A DNA stretch of 18,003 nt from JAGLQA01 sp023135565 (GCA_030639305.1 DAOWCY010000148.1:1-18003), one strand, 5' to 3'; counted from the first letter of the stretch, positions 6,336-13,620 are shown. Numbers and translations: made by a program. The notes: generated from the letters alone by a model not told the origin.

Positions 6336-9259
6336 TTTTTCTTGCTATCCGCTTTGTACTGTTTCGGGGTTTTGCCGGTGTGCTTCTTAAAGGCGCTGTA
6401 AAACGTAGTCAGGGAATTAAAGCCCACATCCTGGGCTATAGAAGAAATGTTTTTCTCGGTTCCCTGGGGACTCAACATGATTTCCCCTGCTTCCCGGATT
6501 CGATAAGAATTGATCAAGTCGGGAAAACTCTGCCCCAATTCATCATTGAGCAGTTGGGACAACTGGTAAGGCTGGATAGAAAGTTTCACGGCCAGCGATT
6601 GTACAGAAATTTCTTCTTCACGGTAGATTTTATCCTGCTCCATCAGCTTCCTGAGTTTCTCGATACATTCCTCTGCAAAATGAGGATTCAAGGGAGAATC
6701 TATATACTTGATCTTTTCTTTCCGGGAGCGTTTTTTATAAAAATATATGCCGGCGGCCAATAGCAAGATTACCAAAAGCGGCAGCCCGATCTTAAAAAGT
6801 AACGTTTGGCGAAATAAAGGTTCAAGGGAAAAAGAGACGGCAGCGCCTTCCGGGTTCCATATGCCGTCGGCATTGCAGGCGGTGACACGAAATGTATAAG
6901 AGCCGGGGGATAACCCTTCATAAAAAACGACCCGCTCCCGGCCTGAAGACAGGTACATCCAATCCGGATCGAGACCTTCCAGCCGGTATTTGAATTTTAC
7001 TTTTTCGGGAGAGAGGAACGTGGGGGCGGTAAAACGAAAACCGGTTTTAGCAACTCCTTTGACACTATTCGCTCCTGCTTCGGGACGCAGCCGGTAGGGG
7101 TGGAGCGACTGCTTATCAAACAAAAACTCTTCAATCACTACGGGTGGCGGCAATTTGTTAATGCTAAGCTGCGCGGGGTTTACGATAGAGACGCCTTTTT
7201 TGGTGATAAACCACAATTCACCGCCGCGGGTCTGGAGAGCAGAATTCCGGGAGAATTTGTTGTCGAATTCAAGGCTTTTCATGCCGTCGGATGTACCGAA
7301 TGAGATACAGTTTACAATACCGGGTTCACCGCGGGCAAGCCTGTTTAATTCCGCTTTCGGAATACGAAGGATGCCACGATCGCTCATCAACCAAAAATAT
7401 CCCTGTGAATCTTCAAAAAATTGGTAAATAGATCCGGCGAACATGCCGTGCTCAGCTTTATAAGAAAAAATTTCGCGGTCTCTTAAGCGCAGCCGCTTCA
7501 GCCCGGCTCCTTCAGTGGCTATCCAAAAAATAGGGCCGTCAGCTTCCGGCGGAGTGGGGTCTTCATAAATACAGGTTACGGAAATACCCGGTAAGATTAC
7601 CTCCGGCGGGGCGGCGCCCCCACCCTCTGAGTCGCTTCGCGACAGGGGAGGCTTTTGGGGGAGGTGCGGTGTATCGTCCCCACGCCGGTGGGTATCTCCC
7701 CTGCCCCCCGCAAAACTTTTGTCGAGCTGCTTTGCGACAATCTTCTTGTTTTTATTTGCTTCGTGCCCTTCGTGCTCTTCGTGGTAAAAATAGCCTTTAG
7801 TAATTTTAGTGATTCCTTTGTCCGCGGCGATCCAAATATTCCCGGCTCTGTCTTCATAAACATTGTGCGCTCTTTTGCCCGCGGCCTGGAACGATTCGAT
7901 GACACCTCCTGGAAAACGTATACTAACGCCATCAAATGTACAAAACCATAAACTACCGCGGTTGTCGGCGTATATCGAGGTTACTGTGTTATCAGCCAGC
8001 CCGTCATCGGTAGTAAATCGAACAAACGATCCGTTTTTCTTCTTTTGAACGACCCCTTTCTCGATTGTACCCAACCAGAGATTGCCTGCTGCATCCCCGG
8101 CAATCGCGGCAATACCTGTACCGGAAAGACCGGGCGCTTGCACGGTTTCAATGACTTTACTACCCCGGCAGCGGAACAATTGCCCGTCCGGGCCACCGAT
8201 CCAGGTGTCCCCTTGCCGGTCCTGGAATAAAGAAACGGGGGTTTCGCCTGAATACGCTTCAAGCGGCGTATAAGACGAGAATTTTGGGTCTTTTAACCGC
8301 CGAATTCCCGAGGCGTCGGAGCCTATCCATAAGCTCTTTTCCCGGTCTTCAAAGAGACTAAAAATGGTTATAGATTCGAACCGGCTTTCAAAAGCGGTTG
8401 CCCCGCTGCCTTCTTGTTTTATTCGAATTAATCCTTTCTTAGTTCCGGCCCAGAGATTCCGGTGGCTGTCTTCGATGATGTTCATAATATAATCATCTGT
8501 CAAACCGTCCTTAACTGTATATTTCACTGCGGTAGAGTCGCTAACCCGGAAAATCCCTTCATTAGTCCCGATCCACAGGTTTCCCTGCCAATCTTCGCAG
8601 AGGGTGTTAATACGGGCGCGGCCTAATCCGGGGATAGAATATTTGAAAAAATCACCGTCCCGAAAGGTAAATATCCCTTTTTCGCTGCTGCCGAATAACA
8701 AATTACCCCTGCTATCTTCTAAAATAGCATTAATCTTTTTGCCCTCCAGGCCATGCCTCGAATCGAATGCCTGGAATCGGCCTTTAGAAAAACGGTTCAC
8801 ATAACTGGTGTCAAAGCTGATCCAGAGATTGCTTCTCATATCCTCTTTGATGTGGCGAATCCCCTCTCCGGTTAGGCCATCGGCGGTGGAAAATTTTTTG
8901 AACCTTCCGGTTCGACAGCGGTACGAAATGAGACCGGCGGCGCTGCCGATCCATAGAGTTCCTTCCCTGTCTACAAATAAATTCCTGGTTTCCTGGATCC
9001 CGGGAACTACAAAAAATGTTAAACCGTCAAAACGAAGTAGACCTTTCGTAGTGGCAATCCACAGGTAGCCGTCGGGAGTTTGAGCAAAGGAGAGGATAGT
9101 ATCGGATGGGAGGCCGTCCACTGCTTGCCACTGGTCGATCAGGTATAAATCGATCTTTTTATCCGGGTCTAAAGCCGGTACTTGAAAACAACTTAATAGC
9201 CAGAGAATAATAACAACCGCTGTGCGCTGTTTTAAATTCACATTCATGTCTTTTACCAT
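6332..9259 (-). CDS. Hybrid one-protein regulator: beta-propeller sensor, Y_Y_Y, membrane segment, AraC-type DNA-binding domain
   Basis: 975-residue protein. Residues 1-30 are an N-terminal signal or anchor. Residues about 30-700 are Reg_prop propeller repeats (GLPSDTILSFAQTPDGYLWIAT, GNLWIGT.., DGLTDDYIMNIIEDS..). Residues about 745-815 are a Y_Y_Y domain (KFKYRLEGLDPDW, SPGSYTFRVTACNADG). One membrane helix lies at about 822-838, and residues about 860-975 form an AraC/HTH_18 domain with two helix-turn-helices. Related proteins usually carry a histidine kinase before the AraC domain. None is present here, so the extracellular sensor is joined almost directly to the DNA-binding part. Residues about 490-555 are a repeat-derived insertion (YHEEHEGHEANKNKK, then RSDSEGGGAAPPE) within one propeller blade. 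It could alternatively start at the ATG at 9247; neither has a good Shine-Dalgarno. Sensed ligand and targets are unknown. Confidence 0.85.
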   Translation of the reverse strand: MVKDMNVNLKQRTAVVIILWLLSCFQVPALDPDKKIDLYLIDQWQAVDGLPSDTILSFAQTPDGYLWIATTKGLLRFDGLTFFVVPGIQETRNLFVDREGTLWIGSAAGLISYRCRTGRFKKFSTADGLTGEGIRHIKEDMRSNLWISFDTSYVNRFSKGRFQAFDSRHGLEGKKINAILEDSRGNLLFGSSEKGIFTFRDGDFFKYSIPGLGRARINTLCEDWQGNLWIGTNEGIFRVSDSTAVKYTVKDGLTDDYIMNIIEDSHRNLWAGTKKGLIRIKQEGSGATAFESRFESITIFSLFEDREKSLWIGSDASGIRRLKDPKFSSYTPLEAYSGETPVSLFQDRQGDTWIGGPDGQLFRCRGSKVIETVQAPGLSGTGIAAIAGDAAGNLWLGTIEKGVVQKKKNGSFVRFTTDDGLADNTVTSIYADNRGSLWFCTFDGVSIRFPGGVIESFQAAGKRAHNVYEDRAGNIWIAADKGITKITKGYFYHEEHEGHEANKNKKIVAKQLDKSFAGGRGDTHRRGDDTPHLPQKPPLSRSDSEGGGAAPPEVILPGISVTCIYEDPTPPEADGPIFWIATEGAGLKRLRLRDREIFSYKAEHGMFAGSIYQFFEDSQGYFWLMSDRGILRIPKAELNRLARGEPGIVNCISFGTSDGMKSLEFDNKFSRNSALQTRGGELWFITKKGVSIVNPAQLSINKLPPPVVIEEFLFDKQSLHPYRLRPEAGANSVKGVAKTGFRFTAPTFLSPEKVKFKYRLEGLDPDWMYLSSGRERVVFYEGLSPGSYTFRVTACNADGIWNPEGAAVSFSLEPLFRQTLLFKIGLPLLVILLLAAGIYFYKKRSRKEKIKYIDSPLNPHFAEECIEKLRKLMEQDKIYREEEISVQSLAVKLSIQPYQLSQLLNDELGQSFPDLINSYRIREAGEIMLSPQGTEKNISSIAQDVGFNSLTTFYSAFKKHTGKTPKQYKADSKKK
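7598..7735. repeat. GC-rich palindromic repeat cluster inside the regulator gene
   Basis: Contains the hairpins GGGGCGGCGCCCC (about 7608-7620) and GTCGC-TTC-GCGAC (7631-7643), plus CAAAACTTTTG words (7711-7721), of the kinds seen in the intergenic repeat blocks at 9671-9830, 13621-13790 and 16879-17008. It is read in frame and lengthens one blade of the propeller. Confidence 0.6.
7759..7790 (-). repeat. 9-bp-period CACGAAG repeat inside the regulator gene
   Basis: The minus strand reads TACCACGAAG, AGCACGAAG, GGCACGAAG and is translated as YHEEHEGHEA (residues about 491-500). The same unit occurs intergenically at 6240-6271. Confidence 0.75.
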
Positions 9260-9288
9260 TTCCGCATCTTTTTTTATTAATACAAAGA

Positions 9289-9317
9289 ATAATAAAACAA
9301 GTTGCTCTGCATTTCAA
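9289..9317 (-). promoter_or_regulatory. Promoter of the hybrid regulator gene
   Basis: TTGAAA (9317-9312), 17-nt spacer, TATTAT (9294-9289). Predicted start near 9282, leader of about 22 nt. It lies directly downstream of the terminator at 9327-9357, which separates it from the peptide gene. Confidence 0.6.
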
Positions 9318-9326
9318 CCCCTAAAA

Positions 9327-9357
9327 AAAAAGGCCGGGAAAAAATCCCGGCCTTTTT
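9327..9357. terminator. Strong rho-independent terminator after the RiPP-like gene
   Basis: AGGCCGGGA (9331-9339), a five-base A loop, TCCCGGCCT (9345-9353), flanked by A- and T-runs, so the stem extends to 13 bp. For the minus strand the T-tract is the complement of the A-run at 9323-9331. It lies 22 nt after the stop of the peptide gene and isolates it from the regulator. It could work in both directions. Confidence 0.9.
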
Positions 9358-9378
9358 CACATTTCTCCAGCTTGTTCG

Positions 9379-9537
9379 TCAGGGCTTACAGTAGTAGGGC
9401 ACCTGGGTGGTGCCCATGGGGACAACGTTGGTTCCGCCATAAAGATTTCCCAGTTCGTTACGATCCAAAACGGCGTTTAAGTTCTCCACCGTAACCTTAC
9501 TGAGTTGAAGCTTGCTTTCTTTGTTGTTTTTTTTCAT
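9379..9537 (-). CDS. GG-leader RiPP-like precursor peptide (class I lanthipeptide-like)
   Basis: A 52-residue peptide with an ideal GGAGGT (9547-9552) 9 nt before its ATG and a strong terminator 22 nt after its TGA, so it is a complete short transcription unit. The leader (MKKNNKESKLQLSKVTVENL, then a short acidic helix) contains the KLxLxKxTVxxL pattern common to GG-type natural-product precursors, and ends in LYGG (residues 32-35), a double-glycine cleavage signal for a C39-type peptidase/ABC exporter. The core would be TNVVPMGTTQVPYYCKP: three Thr, one Cys, two Tyr. A single Cys with several Thr could allow one thioether ring, but no modification enzyme or exporter lies in this window. Its upstream region shares an element with the sigma operon. 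Precursor status is inferred from pattern; the gene itself is well supported. Confidence 0.78.
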   Translation of the reverse strand: MKKNNKESKLQLSKVTVENLNAVLDRNELGNLYGGTNVVPMGTTQVPYYCKP

Positions 9538-9567
9538 TTTTCCGTTACCTCCGGTTTTTAGTTTTTC

Positions 9568-9604
9568 GAGGCTGAATGAGTTTTGAACTCCTTAACTCAG
9601 CCTC
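9568..9604 (-). promoter_or_regulatory. Stem-loop at the predicted 5' end of the peptide mRNA
   Basis: GAGGCTGA (9568-9575) and TCAGCCTC (9597-9604) form a perfect 8-bp stem, extended by three GTT/AAC pairs past a small bulge. If transcription starts about seven bases past the candidate -10 at 9611-9617, the hairpin is the very 5' end of the mRNA, a position where it could stabilise it or control translation. Confidence 0.5.
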
Positions 9605-9610
9605 ACTTTC

Positions 9611-9639
9611 TTGGACGGAGGAATCCCGGTTTTTTTAAA
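9611..9639 (-). promoter_or_regulatory. Candidate alternative-sigma promoter of the RiPP-like gene
   Basis: Minus strand TTTAAA (9639-9634), 16 nt, CGTCCAA (9617-9611). The same arrangement (TTTAAA-N16-CGTCTAA) is found upstream of the sigma-factor gene at 13565-13593. A CGTC -10 is typical of ECF-type sigma promoters. The block from CCTC to GGAG (9601-9620) matches 13555-13574 at 17 of 20 positions. Confidence 0.5.
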
Positions 9640-9670
9640 TTTTTTTTTGGTCTTGGAAATTGGTGAAAAT

Positions 9671-9830
9671 CAAAAACGATCTTGCCTCCGGCGGCCCCTG
9701 CCGGGGAGGCCAAACTTTTGTAAAAGTTTGAACAAAACTTTTGATTATTTAGAAGCAAAAGCGCTCACACGCTGCCCCTGCGGCAAAGCCGCTTATACCC
9801 TGCCCACGTGGCTTTAGAAGCAAAAGAGCC
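9671..9830. repeat. Dispersed palindromic repeat block (most of a 302-bp spacer)
   Basis: Holds CCTCCGGCGGCCCCTGCC, the perfect inverted repeat CAAACTTTTGTAAAAGTTTG (9711-9730), CAAAACTTTTGAT (9733-9745), a GCGGCAAAGCCGC hairpin (9780-9792) and two TTTAGAAGCAAAAG words (9749, 9812). The reverse order of the same modules is seen at 16948-17005. No gene is visible between 9538 and 9839 apart from the peptide leader region. Confidence 0.7.
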
Positions 9831-9839
9831 GCCGCACCC

Positions 9840-11753
9840 CTAAAAATCTTTCTCAAAATAAATGTAAGCGCTTACCCTGCCGCCTATCTCTTTGATCGAA
9901 AATCCCCTGTCTTTGTAAATATAAAAAAAACCTCCGCTGTGCCTCACGATTTTCCGCGGCGGACCGTACTTTTCTAAATCTTTTTCGATATGCCGGGCCG
10001 GGGCGACTTCCTGCTCAACCAACTCTACCATGCCGTCTAAAGCCAGCACCCGCACCTTTCCTTTAACGATCACCTGCAAACTCAAATACCAACTGCCTTT
10101 ATCACCTTTCTCTTCGATGCCCAACTTAAACTTGTTTATATGTTCTTTGCCCCACTTTTTTTCCACATTGGAAAAATCTTCGCCTAACTTAATGCCGCCG
10201 GGAACCGGGGGCGGGGCGACGCTGTGTTTTAACGCCGGCGGAGAAACGCCTTTCAGTTTTTTATAGATAAAATCATAAAAATTGTCCCTGGGAACCGCGG
10301 CTAACTGTAGATAATCTTCCCAACAGCGCCTGGCCCCGGCCAACCGCTCCCTTTCCTGCTTCAGGGCGGCCAGGTTATAAAGGGCTTCAAAATTACCGGG
10401 GTCTAATTTAAGGGCTTGCCGCAAAATTTGGATGGCTTTCTGGGTGGTTTCCAGGTCCTCTTCCCTGCCGTAATAATGAAAAGCTATAGCTTTATTATTC
10501 AGGGCTTTGGCATCCCGGGGGTCTTCTTTCAGCAGTTTTTCACACACAGCTAATGCGGCGCTGTACTCCTTTTTTAATATTAGCGCTGCGCTCAGGTTAT
10601 AGCGGCAGGTGCGGTCAAAATTATCCCGGCCGGCGGCCTGCTTAAAATAATCCTCCGCCCGTTCGATATACCGGGAAAATTCCTTGCTTTTTAAATAATC
10701 GCCTTCATTACGAAAAGTGAGCGCTTTTGCGGTAGTGGAATAGTCGATGGCGGTGGAAAGCCTGAACCGGTAATAGTCTTCACTGTATTTTAAATGGAGA
10801 TGACGAAGCGCCAAACTAAGATAGCAAGCGCCGGTATTGTTCAATACTTCCCGGGCAGGGTAGACTTTGGCGAATTCGCGGAATGCGGATAGGCTGTCGC
10901 GAAAACTGCTGCGCTGATAAAGCAGCACTCCTGCCCTGAAAAGTTCCGTTTTTTCTACCACCGATTGCAATTGCGTGCGCACAAAACGTACCCGCTTGCG
11001 CATGGCCGGGTGCCGGGGGTCGTCGTCGTAAAAGTTCCCCACACCGGCCTGCTCCACCCAACTGCGCAGGAAATCATCTTTTTTACCGAAAAACGAACCG
11101 CTGTCGTACCCGGCCATGGCTGCATAAAGCACTCCTTTGCTGTCTGCTAATAACTCTCTCGTTTTGTTTTCTCGAGCCTCTTTTTTTCCCGGGGAATTTT
11201 TCATATAGCGGCCCAATTCTTGCCGGGTGATATCATCGCCGTACTTTTCTAAGGCCAAAAAAGCCTCCCGGTGGATAAAATCCTTGTTGCCTAAGTGGGC
11301 CAGTTCGTGGCCTAAAATAAAGGCCAGCCGGGCGTCTCCTTTTTTTTTACTAATAGAACAAACTTTTGGCTTAACTTTGTCGGGTTTGAAATTCCCAGGC
11401 CCCTCATAGGTTGGGGGTGCCGCCCCCCTGTAACAGGTTTTTAGGGTGCTGCTGTTGATAATAATACTGCCGTCGGGAATCGCCATGGCCAGGGGCTTTC
11501 TTTCGCCGCTGCTTTTGATAATAAAAAACCGGGGCGGGCGGGCTGCGGCTTTATCCGCGGCGTTTTTCACCCGGTCAAAAACATGACGCGCCCATCCCAC
11601 GCGCCGGTCATCTTTGCCGGTGGTTTTGGTATAGTCGCCGTGGTTAGCTATCCACCATTCAATATAATCTTTGTTGTGACCATACAAATTAGAACTATAT
11701 AATAAAGGATATATTATTATTAATATGAGAATAAAAACTCGGTTTTTTTTCAT
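9840..11753 (-). CDS. Secreted M48-family zinc metalloprotease with TPR repeats
   Basis: 637 residues with AGGGGAGG about 7 nt before the ATG. Residues 5-25 form a signal peptide or anchor. The M48 peptidase core shows GHELAH (zinc ligands His149 and His153, catalytic Glu150), RELLADSKG (third ligand Glu200, Asp204) and DPRHPAMRKR (about 245-254), the usual M48 C-terminal motif, so all key residues are intact. Residues about 265-500 are TPRs (YNLSAALILKKEYSAALAVCEKLLKEDP.., ALNNKAIAFHYYG..). The last 120 residues are an unrecognised domain. It is the third gene of the sigma/anti-sigma operon (17 nt after the anti-sigma stop), so it may process envelope proteins in the response that the sigma factor controls, or the anti-sigma itself; that is inference. 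Residues about 108-130, just before the HELAH helix, look like a repeat-derived insertion. Confidence 0.86.
   Translation of the reverse strand: MKKNRVFILILIIIYPLLYSSNLYGHNKDYIEWWIANHGDYTKTTGKDDRRVGWARHVFDRVKNAADKAAARPPRFFIIKSSGERKPLAMAIPDGSIIINSSTLKTCYRGAAPPTYEGPGNFKPDKVKPKVCSISKKKGDARLAFILGHELAHLGNKDFIHREAFLALEKYGDDITRQELGRYMKNSPGKKEARENKTRELLADSKGVLYAAMAGYDSGSFFGKKDDFLRSWVEQAGVGNFYDDDPRHPAMRKRVRFVRTQLQSVVEKTELFRAGVLLYQRSSFRDSLSAFREFAKVYPAREVLNNTGACYLSLALRHLHLKYSEDYYRFRLSTAIDYSTTAKALTFRNEGDYLKSKEFSRYIERAEDYFKQAAGRDNFDRTCRYNLSAALILKKEYSAALAVCEKLLKEDPRDAKALNNKAIAFHYYGREEDLETTQKAIQILRQALKLDPGNFEALYNLAALKQERERLAGARRCWEDYLQLAAVPRDNFYDFIYKKLKGVSPPALKHSVAPPPVPGGIKLGEDFSNVEKKWGKEHINKFKLGIEEKGDKGSWYLSLQVIVKGKVRVLALDGMVELVEQEVAPARHIEKDLEKYGPPRKIVRHSGGFFYIYKDRGFSIKEIGGRVSAYIYFEKDF
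11380..11435. repeat. Repeat fragment inside the M48 gene
   Basis: AGGTTGGGGGTGCCGCCCCC (11408-11427) resembles the intergenic AGGTTGGGGACGCCGTCCCC at 15050-15069. It is read in frame as RGAAPPTYEG, between the strand leading to the active site and the HELAH helix. Confidence 0.5.
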
Positions 11754-11770
11754 TTTTTGGCCTCCCCTGC

Positions 11771-12655
11771 TTACTCGATCGCTAAAAAAATACCGGTTAT
11801 ATTTTCCAGGATTTCTCTTACTTCCCGGATACCGGCGGCGGCCCCGGTTTGCCGTAGTCCCCTGGAAACACCTATGGGCAGGTTGTGTTTTTCCACGGTC
11901 GGCAAATGTGCGGCCATGTCTTCTTTTGTGGGGCGTTTATCATTAAAAGTATCTAAAAGGCTCTTTTCGATGAAACGTCCTAATTGGAAAAGCTCGCCTA
12001 AAGATCGCTTCTCCAATACTTCAGCGATACGTTCTACAACCCCGGCGAATTTTTCTTTTTCTGTGTCCCCTACTGCTCCGCTAACTTCCTTTAAAAGATC
12101 GCCGCCTGCCCCGAGAAACTCTAAATCCTTTCGCAGCAAAGAGGAGATTTTTTGTTTTAACCGGTTCTCTCCGGCGCTGCCCTGGAACCGGGAAAGGTCT
12201 TCCACGAAGACGCCTGCGCGAAAGGCGGCGTAAACGTCACCCCCGGCACCGGCAAAGGCATACCCACCGCCTAAGTCTTTATATCTTTCCTGTAGATGCT
12301 GTGTTATCGCGGCACCTGTTTTTCCGCCTCCGGGAAATAACATCAAAAGCACAGGCAGAGCCACTGCCAAAAAAAACAATAAAGCAAACACCGGGGCCGG
12401 TTTTAATATCCTGTTTTGGGGAAACAGTTCACCCACAACCTGACCGAATTTCCGTGCGGCTTCCGTCACAGCGGCCTGGAATCTTCGCCATAGGGCGGCG
12501 CGTTCTCTCTCCTCCCGGACAAATTTGAGGGTGTCGCTGTAAGCTTTGAAACACTCTTCGCAGTCGGCGATATGCTTCGTGAATCTTTCGTGTTCGCTCT
12601 TTTCGATATTGCCTTCAGCGAAGGCTGCTATTTCTTCGATATTTAAATGTGCCAT
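11771..12655 (-). CDS. Membrane anti-sigma factor with zinc-finger (zf-HC2) domain
   Basis: 294 residues. Residues 4-40 hold the anti-sigma zinc-finger motif HIADCEEC (His28, Cys32, Cys35), which binds the sigma factor in the cytoplasm. One membrane helix lies at about 88-107 (FALLFFLAVALPVLLMLF), followed by an extracytoplasmic domain of some 185 residues rich in Gly, Ala and Glu with no recognised fold. Its ATG overlaps the TAA of the sigma gene by one base (TAATG), so the two are translationally coupled, as is usual for sigma/anti-sigma pairs. The long outer domain would be the sensor. The release mechanism is not visible, but the next gene encodes a secreted protease. Confidence 0.85.
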   Translation of the reverse strand: MAHLNIEEIAAFAEGNIEKSEHERFTKHIADCEECFKAYSDTLKFVREERERAALWRRFQAAVTEAARKFGQVVGELFPQNRILKPAPVFALLFFLAVALPVLLMLFPGGGKTGAAITQHLQERYKDLGGGYAFAGAGGDVYAAFRAGVFVEDLSRFQGSAGENRLKQKISSLLRKDLEFLGAGGDLLKEVSGAVGDTEKEKFAGVVERIAEVLEKRSLGELFQLGRFIEKSLLDTFNDKRPTKEDMAAHLPTVEKHNLPIGVSRGLRQTGAAAGIREVREILENITGIFLAIE

Positions 12656-13545
12656 TAAATTTCTCCTTTTAAAACTTTATCTTTTGCGCTGCTTAATATT
12701 TTCTTCGTTTTATAAAAACTGGTCTTTAAAGAACGGGCAATAACGCTGATGTTAGTAACATTCTCATAATAATACGTTTTGAAGGCAATCTTTTCAAAAC
12801 TTTCAAGCCTGTCCATTCGTTCTTTGATCTCTTTTACTTCTAATTCGGTATGGGGGGTTAGACTGGAGGAGGGAAGTTTATCTAAGTCGTTCTCTTCGTT
12901 GGGTTCCGCTTTTGTTATATTATATTTTCGTTCATAATCGACAATTAGGTTCCGAATCATCGCGAAAAAATAAGTTTTTAACTTACTCCTTTCTTTGAAA
13001 CTCTTTTTGATCGCGGCCAGCTTTCCCGGACTCTCCAACTTCTCCCTGACAAAGATGGTGATTTCCAGGCATAGATGCAGCGGGAGACTCATTTTTTTAG
13101 CGATGTCCGTCACAAATTGCGGCACTAAACCCTGGTCCTCAAACAAAAAATAATAGTAGGTTTTTTCGATTAAGAAATTTTTTATCAAACCATCGAGATA
13201 GTCTTCAAAAGTACAACCCTCCGGCATCTCCCCGAAAACCACGTTTTCCCCATCCTGTACCCAGGCCACGAATTCTTTGTAAGCCCCCTTAAAATCCAAC
13301 GGATCATAGCAAGCGATTCTTTTTTTTATGTTTTTCTTTATAAACTTGAGGCTCTCTTTAATCTCTTCGCCTGCTTGCTCCCTGCCAAATCGAACTGTTT
13401 CGTTAACCCTGTCTGCAATTTTCATTTTTGTCTTGCTGTTTTTTTTCAGATACCTATTATATAGCTTTTCAAGGAATTTTTCTACCACAGAATCCCCAAC
13501 AAAAATATCGCCTGCTAACGGTTTGCTTATCGTTTCACTTATCAT
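12655..13545 (-). CDS. Divergent ECF-like sigma-70 factor
   Basis: 296 residues. Region 2 is visible at about 188-210 (KLKTYFFAMIRNLIVDYERK, equivalent to the LKTWL..IARN..ID..R segment of ECF sigma factors). Region 4 lies at about 245-296 (LESFEKIAFKTYYYENVTNISVIARSL.., a helix-turn-helix with Ala-rich turn). The protein is about 100 residues longer than a typical ECF factor because of an N-terminal part (1-110) with no recognised domain. GAGGT lies 8 nt before the ATG. First gene of the sigma/anti-sigma/M48 operon. Its own upstream element (13565-13593) recurs before the RiPP-like gene, suggesting autoregulation and control of that peptide. Confidence 0.8.
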   Translation of the reverse strand: MISETISKPLAGDIFVGDSVVEKFLEKLYNRYLKKNSKTKMKIADRVNETVRFGREQAGEEIKESLKFIKKNIKKRIACYDPLDFKGAYKEFVAWVQDGENVVFGEMPEGCTFEDYLDGLIKNFLIEKTYYYFLFEDQGLVPQFVTDIAKKMSLPLHLCLEITIFVREKLESPGKLAAIKKSFKERSKLKTYFFAMIRNLIVDYERKYNITKAEPNEENDLDKLPSSSLTPHTELEVKEIKERMDRLESFEKIAFKTYYYENVTNISVIARSLKTSFYKTKKILSSAKDKVLKGEI

Positions 13546-13564
13546 TCTTTTTTACCTCGCCTTC

Positions 13565-13593
13565 TTAGACGGAGATTGTCTTGGTTTTTTAAA
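13565..13593 (-). promoter_or_regulatory. Candidate autoregulated promoter of the sigma-factor operon
   Basis: Minus strand TTTAAA (13593-13588), 16 nt, CGTCTAA (13571-13565). Predicted start near 13558, directly at the GAGGT ribosome-binding site. It matches the element before the peptide gene in both blocks and in spacing. No TTGACA/TATAAT-type promoter is seen here. Confidence 0.5.
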
Positions 13594-13620
13594 AATTATT
13601 TTATTAAAAAACATTTCCCT

